DNA of 64,000 bases from Mansonella perstans (Eukaryota; Nematoda; Chromadorea; Rhabditida; Onchocercidae), in assembly GCA_037074765.1 (NCBI GenBank), contig JBAMDO010000562.1:434001-498000 (forward strand). The letters run 5' to 3'. The notes below the pieces were generated by a model. It made no database searches. It was given only the letters and a program-made list of their open reading frames with translations, and was not told the origin of the DNA. Position numbers and translations under genes: made by a program. Every line of letters starts with the position of its first letter. The stretch's first letter is position 1. Of this stretch, positions 1 to 12,000 are shown one piece after another.

Positions 1-82
1 AGCAATGCTAACAATCATCACTAAGAAACTTTTCCTAATTTTGAGAAAAAATGTTATGCATAAAATTTTTTCAAAAGTCAAC

Positions 83-88
83 TTTATT
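83..88 (-). terminator. Poly(A) signal of dbr-1
   Basis: AATAAA on the minus strand about 130 nt downstream of the dbr-1 stop at 218. It is the first canonical hexamer after the gene. Confidence 0.5.
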
Positions 89-217
89 TTATAGGCAAGA
101 TAACAAATATAAGTTGTAAATGCAATGAAGTAGCTATTTTAAGTTAATTCGCAAAAAATAAAAAGAAGAACCTTGGATTACGCAATAAGATTAAGGCTAG
201 CATAAACGATGATTGGT

Positions 218-3200
218 TCATTGTCGTGATTCATTTTCATTAAATTTGGTTATCAAATTTCGCTGAAGGATATCCGAGTCTTCACGTTGCAATTCTTGTT
301 CAATTTCATTCCTAACAAACAACAATTAGATAAACTTCGGCCAAAAAAAGGCAAATTCTCTTTATTTTTTAATTCAGATTCTGTACCTATTTTCTCCTTT
401 CAAAAGAACTTATAAAAAATGACCATTTACTTTAGCCATTTAAAAAATTTCTTGATATGCCTTGAAAAAAACGCTGAAACTATGCTTGACTCACACGATA
501 TCTGAGAAAGAAACCATTCTTTATGTATATAGATAACTTACCTTTTTTCAGAATCATTAATAGTGCTAGATGAATGCTTATTAGATTCATCATTACATTT
601 CTCAGCCAATGTCTTGGAGTCGTTCAACAAAAAATCTTTCGGCACCGGATTTCTATCAATAATGAAGTCGCTTCCATCGTCAAAATCCTAAGCAAGAAAA
701 GTTTTGAAATTTGAAAATGAGACACCGCAAAACCCAGCTACTTGTTAAATCAGAGCAATATTTATTTCTCTCGCTCTCTCTACTCTCCTTATATGTATTT
801 ATATATGCTATCGCTTGATAACTGACAAGAAACTTCGAACTTTATCCATAATAGTCATAATTTTGCACAAGAATGGATGTCGTTATATTTCGAAAGCGAA
901 GAAAGAGAAAGTAAAGAACAACTTTCAGCAACACCAATGCGGGATTTTTCTATCTTGAAAATCCTACAGTTAATTATTATATGCTATTATAAAAGTAGCT
1001 AATGAATCTTACACTACCGAGAATCAACAATGAATGCTAGCAGTTGAAATAATATAAAGTCAGAGGCTGAACTGCTAAATCATGCAGGAGCTTAAAAGAG
1101 CGCTTTACTGCCCTACAGGCAAAAAAATTACTCATATGACTTCCTGAGAAACTTTTCGGAAAATTAGTTATCGTACCAAGCTAAGTATTTCATTTAAACA
1201 GGACTTCACATAATAACAAAAGAAATTGACAGGAAAGGATGAAGTTGTAAATTCTGAAAGCATCACCTCGCTTCTTTCAAGACTCCTACTTTTCAAAACA
1301 CCTTCCGAACCGTTATTCGTATTAATGTAATACGGGATACCAAGTCCATCCGTTGAAAGTGAACAAAGCATTTCATTTAAATCTTTAATCCCAAGTTTTG
1401 CGCAGAACTGTGTTGATTGAGGGTTTCTAAAAAAAAAATTCACCAACTGCTTCATAAATTCGACAAAAAAATATATAAGCCACGCCTCATTTTCCTTAGA
1501 ATTTGCTTTGCAACAAGGTATCCATTCCATAAAATAAACGACATATTTCAAATAAAGAAAAAATCCTAACAAAGGTAATAAGGGGTGGAAATGTCAGCAG
1601 ACAAAATGAATCCTCTTATTAAGGAAAATCGGACACTAAATTTCATCTCAGTTAAAAATCCGCAAAGTCCTCAATAACGCTTTTCTTCTAATTACTTTTG
1701 CACTCTTTTCTTTTTTAGAGCTTCGGTCAGACAATTCAAAGAACCCTCAAAAAATATTGATCTTGACTTCCGTATGAAAAAGATTCGATCAGTGACAATT
1801 AATATTCCAATAAACTCACTTACCTGTAATATAATTCTTGAGAAGTACCGTCTGTTTTATGCGCTCCATGTGGCCACGCTGTCATTTTAAAATTCATTGG
1901 AATTGTAAAATCTCCACCGTATATTTTTTCCACTTCTGCTAATTCCTCTTCTGTCGGTCTAAAGTCCCAACGCTCACTGAGTGTATGTTGTGACGGCATA
2001 TAGATATTCTGTAAAATGTTGCACTGTAAATCAAAACTATTTGAAGTATATAAGTAACAAAGTAACAAAAGTCTGCAGCAATCAGTACAGAGTTTTGCTA
2101 GAGGTCAAGATAACACAGCCATATGTTGGCATGTTTAAGTCCTTAATCAGCTTTTACAATAAAAATTTATTATATACAAAACATCTGGATTTGTTATGAG
2201 GATTTCTTTTTTTGAGATCAAACTGAAAAATCAGCAACTAAATACCAATAATACCAATTTTATCTTGATGAAAAATAGATCTTTCAGTTACTTCCATGTA
2301 AAAAAGACACTTACGCTTTTGTCTATTGATGTAAGAGCATCTGTTACTCTCAGAATTGCTAACCATGTCGGATCATACGACAGATTCAGCGAAGCATTTT
2401 GATCAACTTGAAATTCTAGGGCCTAGAATGTTAAACAGAAATAAAAGTTCAAGTTACTGAAGAAGCCAAATTGAAGTGTTTGAAGTAAAAAGATTGTAAA
2501 AAAATAAAAATGGCAAAAGATTGCAGTAATCGAAAAAGTATCTTAAAATAGAAGAAAGTGTGCGTTAATGTTTCGATGATAAGAGTTTATTTTATGATAG
2601 CTAAAATTTTCTACATCTCACTACGCAAATAAAGAATCCACTTCCGTATTATAATCAACAACGAATGATATCATAAAGTAGAAAAGCTATCTTGAATTCA
2701 TCTGATACATCATGCAACATAATGACCTGCAGGAAATGTCTTCGTGGAAGTGGTTTATCTAGAGAAAGGAATCTAGTAGGTTCAAAATCATTTTTAGGGT
2801 CGTCTTTATTCGGATGAGGTACCAAAGCTGCAAAAAAACAGTGCATATGTGCTGCCAACCAATAACGCGGCTTCAATACCTGCAAACAGAATTAAGAAAA
2901 AATTGTTGCCAAGGTGATGCAAAGCTTTTTCGCTTAGTCTTTATTTCAATTCAGATATCAAATTTTGAAGAATTAACATAGTACTTTACTTAATACTATC
3001 GAAAATTAATAATAAAATCGCACCTCTATATCCAAAAACCTAGCCAAAGGTAGAAATCAATTCTAGTTACGATAAAAAAATTGCACTTGTAATAATCTAA
3101 GTTATTCATTTCAATGTTACAACAATAATACACATCCACTCTTTTCATCTGATGAGAAAAAACTACGGTAATCTGATGGAATATTAAAATAATAATGTCA

Positions 3201-5791
3201 ATAAATTCAAAACTAATGTGAATCAACTGTTATGTAAGATGTATACTCCACAGGAAGGCAAAGGATTCGAAAACTTCGAATCCTTCGTGGCAAGGAAGTA
3301 AGATTTTTTCACCTTCGCACAATTCCATCTACGTCACATATGATCGCATGGAAAACCCGATTGAAGGTAGAACTAGGAATCGAACCATATACTCATTGCT
3401 TACTACTATGATTCAAACCACTATACGCCCATATCTACATAGGACTCCGACAGTTTCAAAAAAGAAACTGTTTCTAATCCAAGAAACATTAGGAATCATT
3501 CATCTTATTTAGTTGCAGCATTTCCTAAATGTTATGGCATCCCAAACAACGAAATTTATGTAGCATTAAGCAACACTTACATGCAATAATGTCATTGAAG
3601 CTGGACTTCCAATCGCATTTTTTTTCAAATCTTCTTCAAAATATGGTTTCAACCTCAATAATTCCTTAACATCGCCATAATCTGTGATCCCTGCTGGCCA
3701 GTCATGTGTTACCATTATATCGATTGGAGATTCTAAAGAGAATGAATTCTTAATTCTTAATTGAAGAGAGCTTACAACTGAAAACTGAATGTAAAAAACC
3801 AGAATAATGCATGTATGTGGCGGAAATCGATATCTGGAATTTAATCTAGTTAGTTGGGACTAATTTGTCCTTAAATGGCACAATAACAATAATAGTGTAA
3901 GCCCAAATGAATACAGCTTAGTAGCATTCAACAGTGCGACATATACAGCTAACAAAATTTCATCATTGTATATTAAGAATATTATAGCTTCGATATCTAC
4001 AAAAGGAAAGCCATTAAAAAAATCAATATACCATTTGGATCCCTCGGTTTCAATTGTTTTAGACGAAATACATCGATAGAACGCACATGGTAAGCAGAAA
4101 CAACTGCACGATAATCAATAAATGGCGGACGTTCCCAATGACCTTCAGTGAAATAAAAATTTTGTATTGAACATCCAGATACTTCAAAGTGTTTTTATTC
4201 CATTAAAATTTGATCTAACTATCCATAAAGCTCAGAACCTCCGCTAAAGTATATTAAATTAAATTTAAAAGTAACTTTTCTTTTCATTCTCAATAGAAAT
4301 ATCAGTCGATCATAAACGGAAAAAAATCAGAGAAAGAAACATGGAGATTGCTTACCCATATTATAGTCATTTTTATTATAGATACCCGAAAGACCAGCTA
4401 TTCGGAGCCCTGCAAATTGTACAACAGATGCATGTCCTAAATAAAAAATTTTCGGTGCGACCCATCCACCATAAGGCAATTCTTGCAAATAACCCGATGC
4501 TTCATGATTCCCTCCCACAAAAATAGTTAATATTGGTGCCTCCTAAAACAAAACAACAATTAGAACAACTCCGGCTCTCTTTAGCAAAATCAGAGAAACT
4601 GTTTAATACTTGATGCAACGTGCGTTACTTCACTGCTGCACGTTTCTTAAAATAAAATAACGTGCATATAAACAGCATAAATGCCACTGAAAAAAAGTCA
4701 GGGTTATTCATGTATGATGATTTTAAACAATGAAGATGAATCTTACCAATTCGCCCGAGTAATAGCGATGGAAGCTTTGCAGATGCCGATATTTTTCAGG
4801 CACATGCATATGCTTCAAGTCCCCATAGTTTCGAATTGCCTACAAAGCGAATTCTTGAAAAACAAGTTAGATATATTTACTACTGTTGAAAAACTATCAA
4901 AAAGAGTGCTCTCGTAACTCTGAACGATTTCAAGGAATTAAAACTTTTCAACAAAACTATTGTCTTCTCAACATTCTCTGGTCATTCACACTGCTTATTC
5001 AAATGGCAATCTCTAAAATGGTGAAAAAATGGCAAGATAAAACCATTGGTTGTTATTTCTAGGAAATATAAATTGATTATCCCCTAACAAAAATATTTCA
5101 CCTCCGATTCAAATAACTCTACTTTTGATGGAGTCAATTATATGCCTTCCATTATTACCATACTAAAGTATTTGCCCTCTAAAAAAAAAACTTATGAAAT
5201 CTTGTTTTAATTGATAAAACTATGGAAAAAATGTCCTCGTTAACGTAGCTGTCCAACACTATCATAGCATACGGACAATATAAAAAAATAGAAAGCGTAT
5301 CAATTGTGTAATGAATAAGACAGTGCACCTCATAGTCACCACAGCTAATAAGCAAATCAAATTTATAGCCTTCTCGTCGTTCGATCTCCGATAATGTTGC
5401 ATAGATTTTATCCATTTCACCATGTGAACATCCAGCAACCGCTACAATAATAAATTCATTGAAAATAAATAGCATTAATACGTAAAGTTGAAAGGATTTA
5501 GGCTTCTGGAAGTTTCATGCTTCTTCTAACTGATTACTCTACTGATTTATTTCCAAAAAAATAAATGCAGATAAAACAGACCTTAAATTTCTTGTAAGGA
5601 AACATATGAACTATAAACTCTTATATGGAAACATAATACTGACCGATATGGATTTTACGATTCAGTTTCTGTTGCATAGCAGACTCCGCAACAACTAAAT
5701 TTGAACTTGTCGAAGTAGATGGTTGAATCTCGGGTAATTCAGAGGTGTTGTTTTGATCTGATTTACATTCATTTCTTGTAATATCATCCAT
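218..5791 (-). CDS. dbr-1: Lariat debranching enzyme DBR1, complete, 12 exons
   Basis: RNA lariat debranching enzyme, a nuclear metallophosphoesterase that cuts the 2'-5' branch of excised introns. Exons: 5791-5644, 5441-5329, 4839-4747, 4542-4356, 4142-4032, 3732-3581, 2879-2727, 2422-2315, 2008-1824, 1426-1267, 687-542, 311-218, joining in phase to 549 aa. Visible motifs: GCSHG (about residues 53-57), CGDYE (83-87), GGNHE (128-132), THDW (226-229) and AAHMH (277-281), which supply the metal ligands and catalytic His known in the family. The blocks [10 protein letters not shown] and [10 protein letters not shown] match human DBR1 closely. An N-terminal extension of about 48 residues, Ser/Thr-rich, precedes the catalytic domain; human DBR1 starts almost at the domain. 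The ATG at 5791 was chosen because an AG acceptor lies 7 nt upstream and the longer frame needs a TTG start. Exon 5 uses an AAG acceptor, and exon 2 has a weak GTGCAC donor. The C-terminal exons are acidic and poorly conserved. Confidence 0.95.
3261..3285. repeat. Perfect 11-bp hairpin in a dbr-1 intron
   Basis: AAGGATTCGAA, loop AAC, then the exact reverse complement. It lies about 80 bp from the tRNA-like element. Confidence 0.8.
3365..3438 (-). repeat. tRNA-like (B-box) element inside a dbr-1 intron
   Basis: Within the intron between dbr-1 exons 6 and 7 the minus strand carries GGTTCGATTCC (3376-3386), a perfect RNA polymerase III B-box. It is preceded about 45 nt upstream by an A-box-like TATAGTGGTTTGAA and bounded by GTAGA and TCTAC, which can pair as a partial acceptor stem. 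D, anticodon and T stems do not pair convincingly. It is therefore better called a tRNA pseudogene or tRNA-derived SINE head than a working tRNA. Confidence 0.45.
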
Positions 5792-5797
5792 AATCAC

Positions 5798-5812
5798 TGT
5801 TTCAGATAACAA
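5798..5812 (-). other. Possible trans-splice acceptor upstream of dbr-1
   Basis: On the minus strand a TTTTTG-rich run ends in CAG at 5798, seven bases before the dbr-1 ATG at 5791. Nematode spliced-leader addition commonly occurs a few bases upstream of the start, so this is a candidate acceptor. It could equally be the end of a 5'UTR intron. Only the acceptor-like sequence is seen. Confidence 0.4.
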
Positions 5813-6831
5813 AAATATAATCTAAATTATAAACAAATATATATATATATACATAACATGTTAATATACATGAAAATGTATACCAAACACAGTAACTTTT
5901 TATTTTTGGAATAGCGGAAAAATTCAAGGAATGTGATCATAACGATCGAAAAAAAAAAATCAGCAAGATGAAAAATGTATTTCAGACAAGTCTAGAAGTT
6001 CATCAAAAATGAAAAAGTTAGAGAAAACCACAAAGCATTAGTGTTTGAGTTTTTCCCCTTGATGAGAGGTTTAAAGTCATTTACTACTGAAACTATCAAA
6101 CAATTCAGCAAGCTCAGAAAGAGAAAGATAAACAGCTAATAGTACTAAGCTAACTTCGACCCCAAAGTAGAAATGAATGACAAATTTCAACCAGGTTTAA
6201 TTTAATTGATTTAATGATTCTTTCTAATTGATTTAATGATTAACTTGATTTAACATTGATTTAAACTAGTGGATTAGCTGAGAAATTAGCAACTATTAAT
6301 AGAGCTTAAATGAAAAATTTACTTATTAAATTAAATCATAATTCGCTCTGAATTTTTTCTGGAAGATTAAATAAACAATCATGATTTGCATAACCGAAGA
6401 TGTTTTTACCAATAATACCACACTACTCCACGTGAGTTCACTTCCTCCGCCCACTCCAACACAATTACTTAAATGACCAAATGCAGAAAGAAACGCCAAT
6501 TACGTGTGACAGTAATTAACAAGGCCTCGCAATGCAATTATCTCAGCTGACCTCATCAACTATCCATCCCGTCAATACAATCGTCTCGCATTGGTAGTCA
6601 CTACGATATACCTGATATTTAGCATGATTCACAAACAACACAATCAATCATTTACCCTGAGCAAAAGGACTGAACTAATTGCTAAATTTTTCTTGACCGT
6701 GTAATTGTACAACCTGATTCATTTCGATAATGTGTATCATCAATTCGAATCGCATATGAAAAGTGCATCACAGATTTTCAACAACGAAATTATATAAAAC
6801 CATTTTCGGATTAGTCCATTTTCCATAAAAT

Positions 6832-6866
6832 ATCATGTTGTGTTATATGATATAACACAACATGAT
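6832..6866. repeat. Perfect palindromic hairpin, 16-bp stem
   Basis: ATCATGTTGTGTTATA, loop TGA, then the exact reverse complement: 35 nt with no mismatch. It lies alone in the intergenic region. Confidence 0.9.
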
Positions 6867-7953
6867 CTAAGTCTTTAATTACTTTCCATAATTTTTACTC
6901 GTTAATTTCTTGCAAGTTTCAACTTGACTAATAAGATCATTTATAGCTTCAGTATGCTTTTTTTTATATGAGATATGTGCCATGCTATGATCCGAAATAC
7001 TTGTTTCACGACAAAAACTTGTCTAGTACAAAAAAAAAAAAAAAAAAAAAAACAATTCATTGTAAATAGCTATCCTTCTATGCAGATGAAATTATCAGAA
7101 TCTCATTATGTTCTTTAACATATGGCAGAAAATACGGTAGAAAATGTGAACAAAGTGAAATGATAGCAGATATGTTTTAGGTGTAATTTTAATTCTAAGA
7201 ACAAAAAAGATAATTTTCATATAATAGTTACAGTAAGAGTAAACTTACACAGTGTTAAACACAGTCCTATGGTATCCTTAGATAATAACATTCCCTTGCT
7301 TGAACTCTTAATATAAACTGTTTCATACCTACAGCAATTTTAGCAGTTAATCAAAAAATACTATCCAGATCATTATATCTTCAATGCAGTAACATTTGGG
7401 AGAGGAAAGCACTTTTCTATTCTTAATGATTTATTTTACTTTACTGATCATTAAAAAATGCATTGTGATCCTATACTTGTACTACAATTTTTGATGATTG
7501 CTATCACGATTTCATATATATACATGAGTTATGTCACTTATCACATATATAGAACATGAAGACCTGAAGCTATTGATGTTTCTATTTTTTTTTTTTTTTT
7601 TTTTTTTTTTTTGGTGTTATCTATACTTTCATTGGATTTCTGTTAAAAAGAATATTTACTGATTATACCATAAAATATAAAGGATGAATATTTTTTCAGT
7701 AAGAAGTTGAACTACGACAGAGAAATACTCTGTCGCATTCTTTCTTAACAGCACTTTTTTCCGTGACCTTAAAAAAATTATTTATGAGGCATAAGGCAGA
7801 TACCATTTTTCTTTGGAAATGTCTGTTGATACTTATCGAAAAAATATTATAGACGTTATAAGAACATTCAAAATGTAAATGAAATCTATCAGTAGAAAAT
7901 AATCATGGCGAAATAAATCATTTCAATGATTCCACATAATTGTTTGTTCCTTT

Positions 7954-9019
7954 CTAATTCTTGTATGGCTGGCCTGAAATATAAATAATCATTTGAACAG
8001 TCTGATATTGTACAAAAAATACGGGCAAATTTAGAATCCACGAATAGAGAGTGAGTAGAAAGAACGTAAGTACGATACTAGTATACTTGCTTCCAATAAC
8101 ACTCGTGCTGGATAAATTAAAGTACTGATTTGAAATGCCAAAAGAATTCTTTAAATGCTAAGTTAAGGCAATATGAAGAACAAGCATACCTATGCCTAAC
8201 TTAGCTGTTCGAAATTTGAACTCAGAAGAATTGAAATGAAGATCCAAAAGATTGTATAGTAAATTTATTAATATCTTATGTTGAAGTGAAAAGCCGAATA
8301 ATCCGAAAACCGACAATTTCAATATGAACATATGAAACTTACTCTGGCACACAAATATTTTCGGAGAGTGGAATTTGTTACAATCAGCAGAAATCCATTC
8401 CCCTGCGTGACCCGCGTAAACACAGTTTTTTTCGTCTGTTATTTCTGGTTGTCCTACATGCCAGAAGAAGAAATGCGCCCGAATCCCATATGTATCAGTT
8501 TCCCAGTACCAGTTTCTTTTTCCTGTAACAAATTATTTCCAACTTCAATACCAGAGATTGACAAAAAAGTATCCTATTAGTCGTTACAAGGTATTTTAGA
8601 CATTAAGTCTTATATGTAACTCCTTATAAAATAAAAATAATAACAAGCAGTCGATATGAGGGGAAATCATGAAGTAAAAAGGATTATTATATTTTCATTT
8701 AATTTCATAATAATCACACCGTGATCTCTTGCGGTACATTAACCTATTTCACAATAAGAAGCAGAAACTTATCTCACACTTAAATACTGTAATAGAAATT
8801 CCTGAGCATGTTGTATCACCAGTAGACAGTAGAGTATTTTGTCATAAGTAAAAAAACTATATGAAGAAACTGTACAATCAAATGCTGTAGAATCCTAGTA
8901 AGAAAATAAATTGTACCTCTCTTCAGACCAAGCCAGAACGACTTTCCTCCAGCAAGTCCTGCAAATAAATTTATATTCAAAATTAACTTCAAATATATTT
9001 ATTTCCATGCTATTTCAAC

Positions 9020-9056
<37 letters not shown>

Positions 9057-12000
9057 AAAAATTAGAGAGAAATAAAAGTGGAAAATCTAAATTAAACATG
9101 AAAGTAAACAAACGTGCAATAAAAATATTCAGTCAGGTATAAAAGTTTAATAATGATTAGATCACGATTCATATGAATAGTTACCATTTTATTTTGCATA
9201 CCCTCCCCTCTTTCCCCCATTTTTAAATAAAATCATCAATACCATAAGCTGTGCGTGCCTCCTCTTTGTTTTTAATTTTTACTATTTCACCATCCATTAA
9301 ATTGCAAATTGTTCTGACTGCAAAACGTGGCATAAAGTTAGTAAATCCCTGCAAACAAACACTTTGAATGACCATCGCATATCAATATGTCTCTGCAGAC
9401 TTTACCCATTTCAAGTATATTAGGATTCATTCAAGCTGCAAACAGGTAAAAAAGTATTAAATAGTAATAAAAAAGTCTAATATCGCGGATAATGTAATTA
9501 ACAGTAGGTAAATATGATGTGTGCTACATGCATTAATGTCAGACGTTCAGGAACTTTCGAAAGGCAGAAAATCATCTAATCTGGCCCTCAAAATGATAAT
9601 ATAGTTTTTCGCAAGTATTGAATACAACCGAACAACTTTCCGACCAACGCCTCAATTTTAAGCCTATTTAGCTGACGCTAAATAGATGTTGAAGAGAAAT
9701 AAACACAAACCGCGAGATAGCAATGGTTATGACGATATACAAATGATGTTTGACATTTCTGTCCTGAAATAGAAAACTAGATATAGGCATAATTCGGTTA
9801 CACGAGATATTTTGCAAAATTAAATGACTCTAGTAAACAAAATGAAAGACAGTTCCTAGAACAGCACGATTGAGTTTCCATGAAAGGAATTCTGAATCAA
9901 CATAACAAAAGTTTTTTAATACCATTCTAACCCAGTACAATTCAAACTCTTTTATTGTTATTGTTGAATTTTGAGTTAACGCAAATTACACTTACCTGAA
10001 TTTACCTATAATTACACCTACCCGTAGCTACACTTCTTAAAAAAAATTTTTCGACCAACGCAAACAACTCGCGATACTGTTCAGCGATTCCCTTATCCCA
10101 TAAACAATAATATCTGATTGGAAAACATTTATTCAGAGCTGAAGAACTGACCCCTATATGCAGTAGCGTTGTTCGGAATAGAAGATCGATGAACTTTTTC
10201 TGAAATAAAAGTTAGAGAAAAAATGAAGCAAACATGAAACATATTATTCCGACAGTACTCCAACTGCATATTCAATGCAGCACGTTTTTTTACACATACT
10301 GAATACAATCGAACAACTTCCTGAACGACGCCTCAATTTTAGGCACTATTTACTTCATCTTCAAATATTTCCAATGATTAGATTTCTGGTCTTCTCTGAA
10401 GTAGTACTTTTCAATTAATAAAGACCTGACAGTAAATCTCATTAAGTTTCAATTGTTCCCATACCACCATGATAAAATATTTAAGAGAGAAGAGCGATTC
10501 ATAATAATTCTATCGTTGCAATATATTTTATCCCAATTCACGGAGAAATTACTTTTGCAAAAAAAACGTGATTTATTGGTCCTTTCATTAGAATTTTGCC
10601 AATTCACGAATTTCTTTTCGACCTCGTCCTTTTCTTCCTTAACCCAACCAGCGCGTACGGCCAAGTCTGAAAATCGAATCAAAGACAATTACATGAGCTG
10701 AAATGAAATGCAAATCAAGAGACATCCAGTAAAACATTTCTCCTCTTATAAAGTGCTTAAAAACTTGCACGGAATACATAATCCCCAAGAGTCGGATAGC
10801 TCGCCCGAACATACTCTTCTTCAGGAAACTCAAAAGTGAATGTCATTCATTTTTTAGCCGTTTAATCAAATATTTTTTCCACCTAACCAAATTTTATTAA
10901 CCTTAAAAAGCATAGGAGATCTCTTGATTCTTTCGTTTACCACACTAAATACAAAATAATGTAATCTTACATGACAACAAGGCACTTTCAGGAGAGAATG
11001 AGGTCTCCTTTCCTCTGTCTGGTGAATTAGCTAATTCTGCCTTCAAGTTCTTACACTCCAATACTGCATTATCGTATGTCATTTCTGCTGTTGACTTAAA
11101 TGGAAAGTTTCATTAGTATTTAATATACCTGTCGAAATATTATTCTAAGTATATCGTGAGCACTTCATTTTATAATGTACAGAAAAGTAAGTAAATGTTC
11201 GATACAGATAAAATATATTTTTCTCAAATTTCCTTCTACAAATGAACTAGGCCATTGGAGATTTATGGACCTGGTTTTGTCAATTTTATATTTTCTGTTT
11301 AATCGACTGGTGATAAACAAAAAATGTGCTAAATAACCTAACAGTAATGACAGTTTCCAACACTCTATGTTTGATTTTTTTCTTCCAACACTGTATGTTT
11401 GACTATTAGAAATCGGATCGATTCCGTTCATTAGTGATGTTTATTAGTGATTTACTTATTTTCACTTAAATAATAATGGGCTTATTAGTAGCCTACATCT
11501 CATAGAGAAATTCTATTGAAAATTCAATGAACTCGAAAAATACAAAGCCGCCATAATGATAAATAGATATCTACTTATTACGATATCACTAATTCTACAA
11601 CCAGCAAAATTTTGAATTGTCACCTTGTCGTAATTATCACCTTGTTATAATTCTTCTACTGCATGGAGTTTCTTCCTCCAAATGCTATCTCAGAGCAATT
11701 ATCTCCCTTTTTTACTTTCTGTATTGTGATATTAGAAGAAAATACATACCAAGCAATAGAAGGCGCTATACCAATAAAACCAGTTATCACCGTCGCAGTT
11801 GAATTCTAAAAAACTCCGCTCTAACGAAAGTACAGAACGAAAACGAAAATGATATCCAATTTAGATTCTCAAACATAAAAATGATGTCCACCTAATTTAT
11901 ATTGCCTATCTAATTTAGGTTTTTTTTTTTCGCATTTTGACTGACATATTCATAACATTCTCTAAGCTGTTGCGTCATTTGCCGCATTTCATCTTATAAA

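Larger units (their letters stand above)
5792..7953. other. Intergenic, dbr-1 to the four-Cys/CTLD gene
   Basis: No convincing coding exon was seen. It holds a perfect 16-bp inverted repeat (6832-6866), an A-run at 7030-7052 and a T-run at 7585-7612. Otherwise it is AT-rich sequence. The upstream gene ends at 7954 and dbr-1 starts at 5791 on the same strand; the 2.2 kb spacing argues against a tight operon. Confidence 0.6.

Noticed and set aside
10022..10199. Phase-0 frame KKFIDLLFRTTLLHIG... as an exon
   Set aside because: Does not resemble a lectin or linker, and the phase-1 reading with a GTCAGT donor joins neighbours cleanly.
10449..10688. Full-length use of the 79-aa frame as the terminal exon of a separate lectin gene
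   Set aside because: Phase links upstream and downstream exons into one gene through a donor at 10553; kept only as an alternative.
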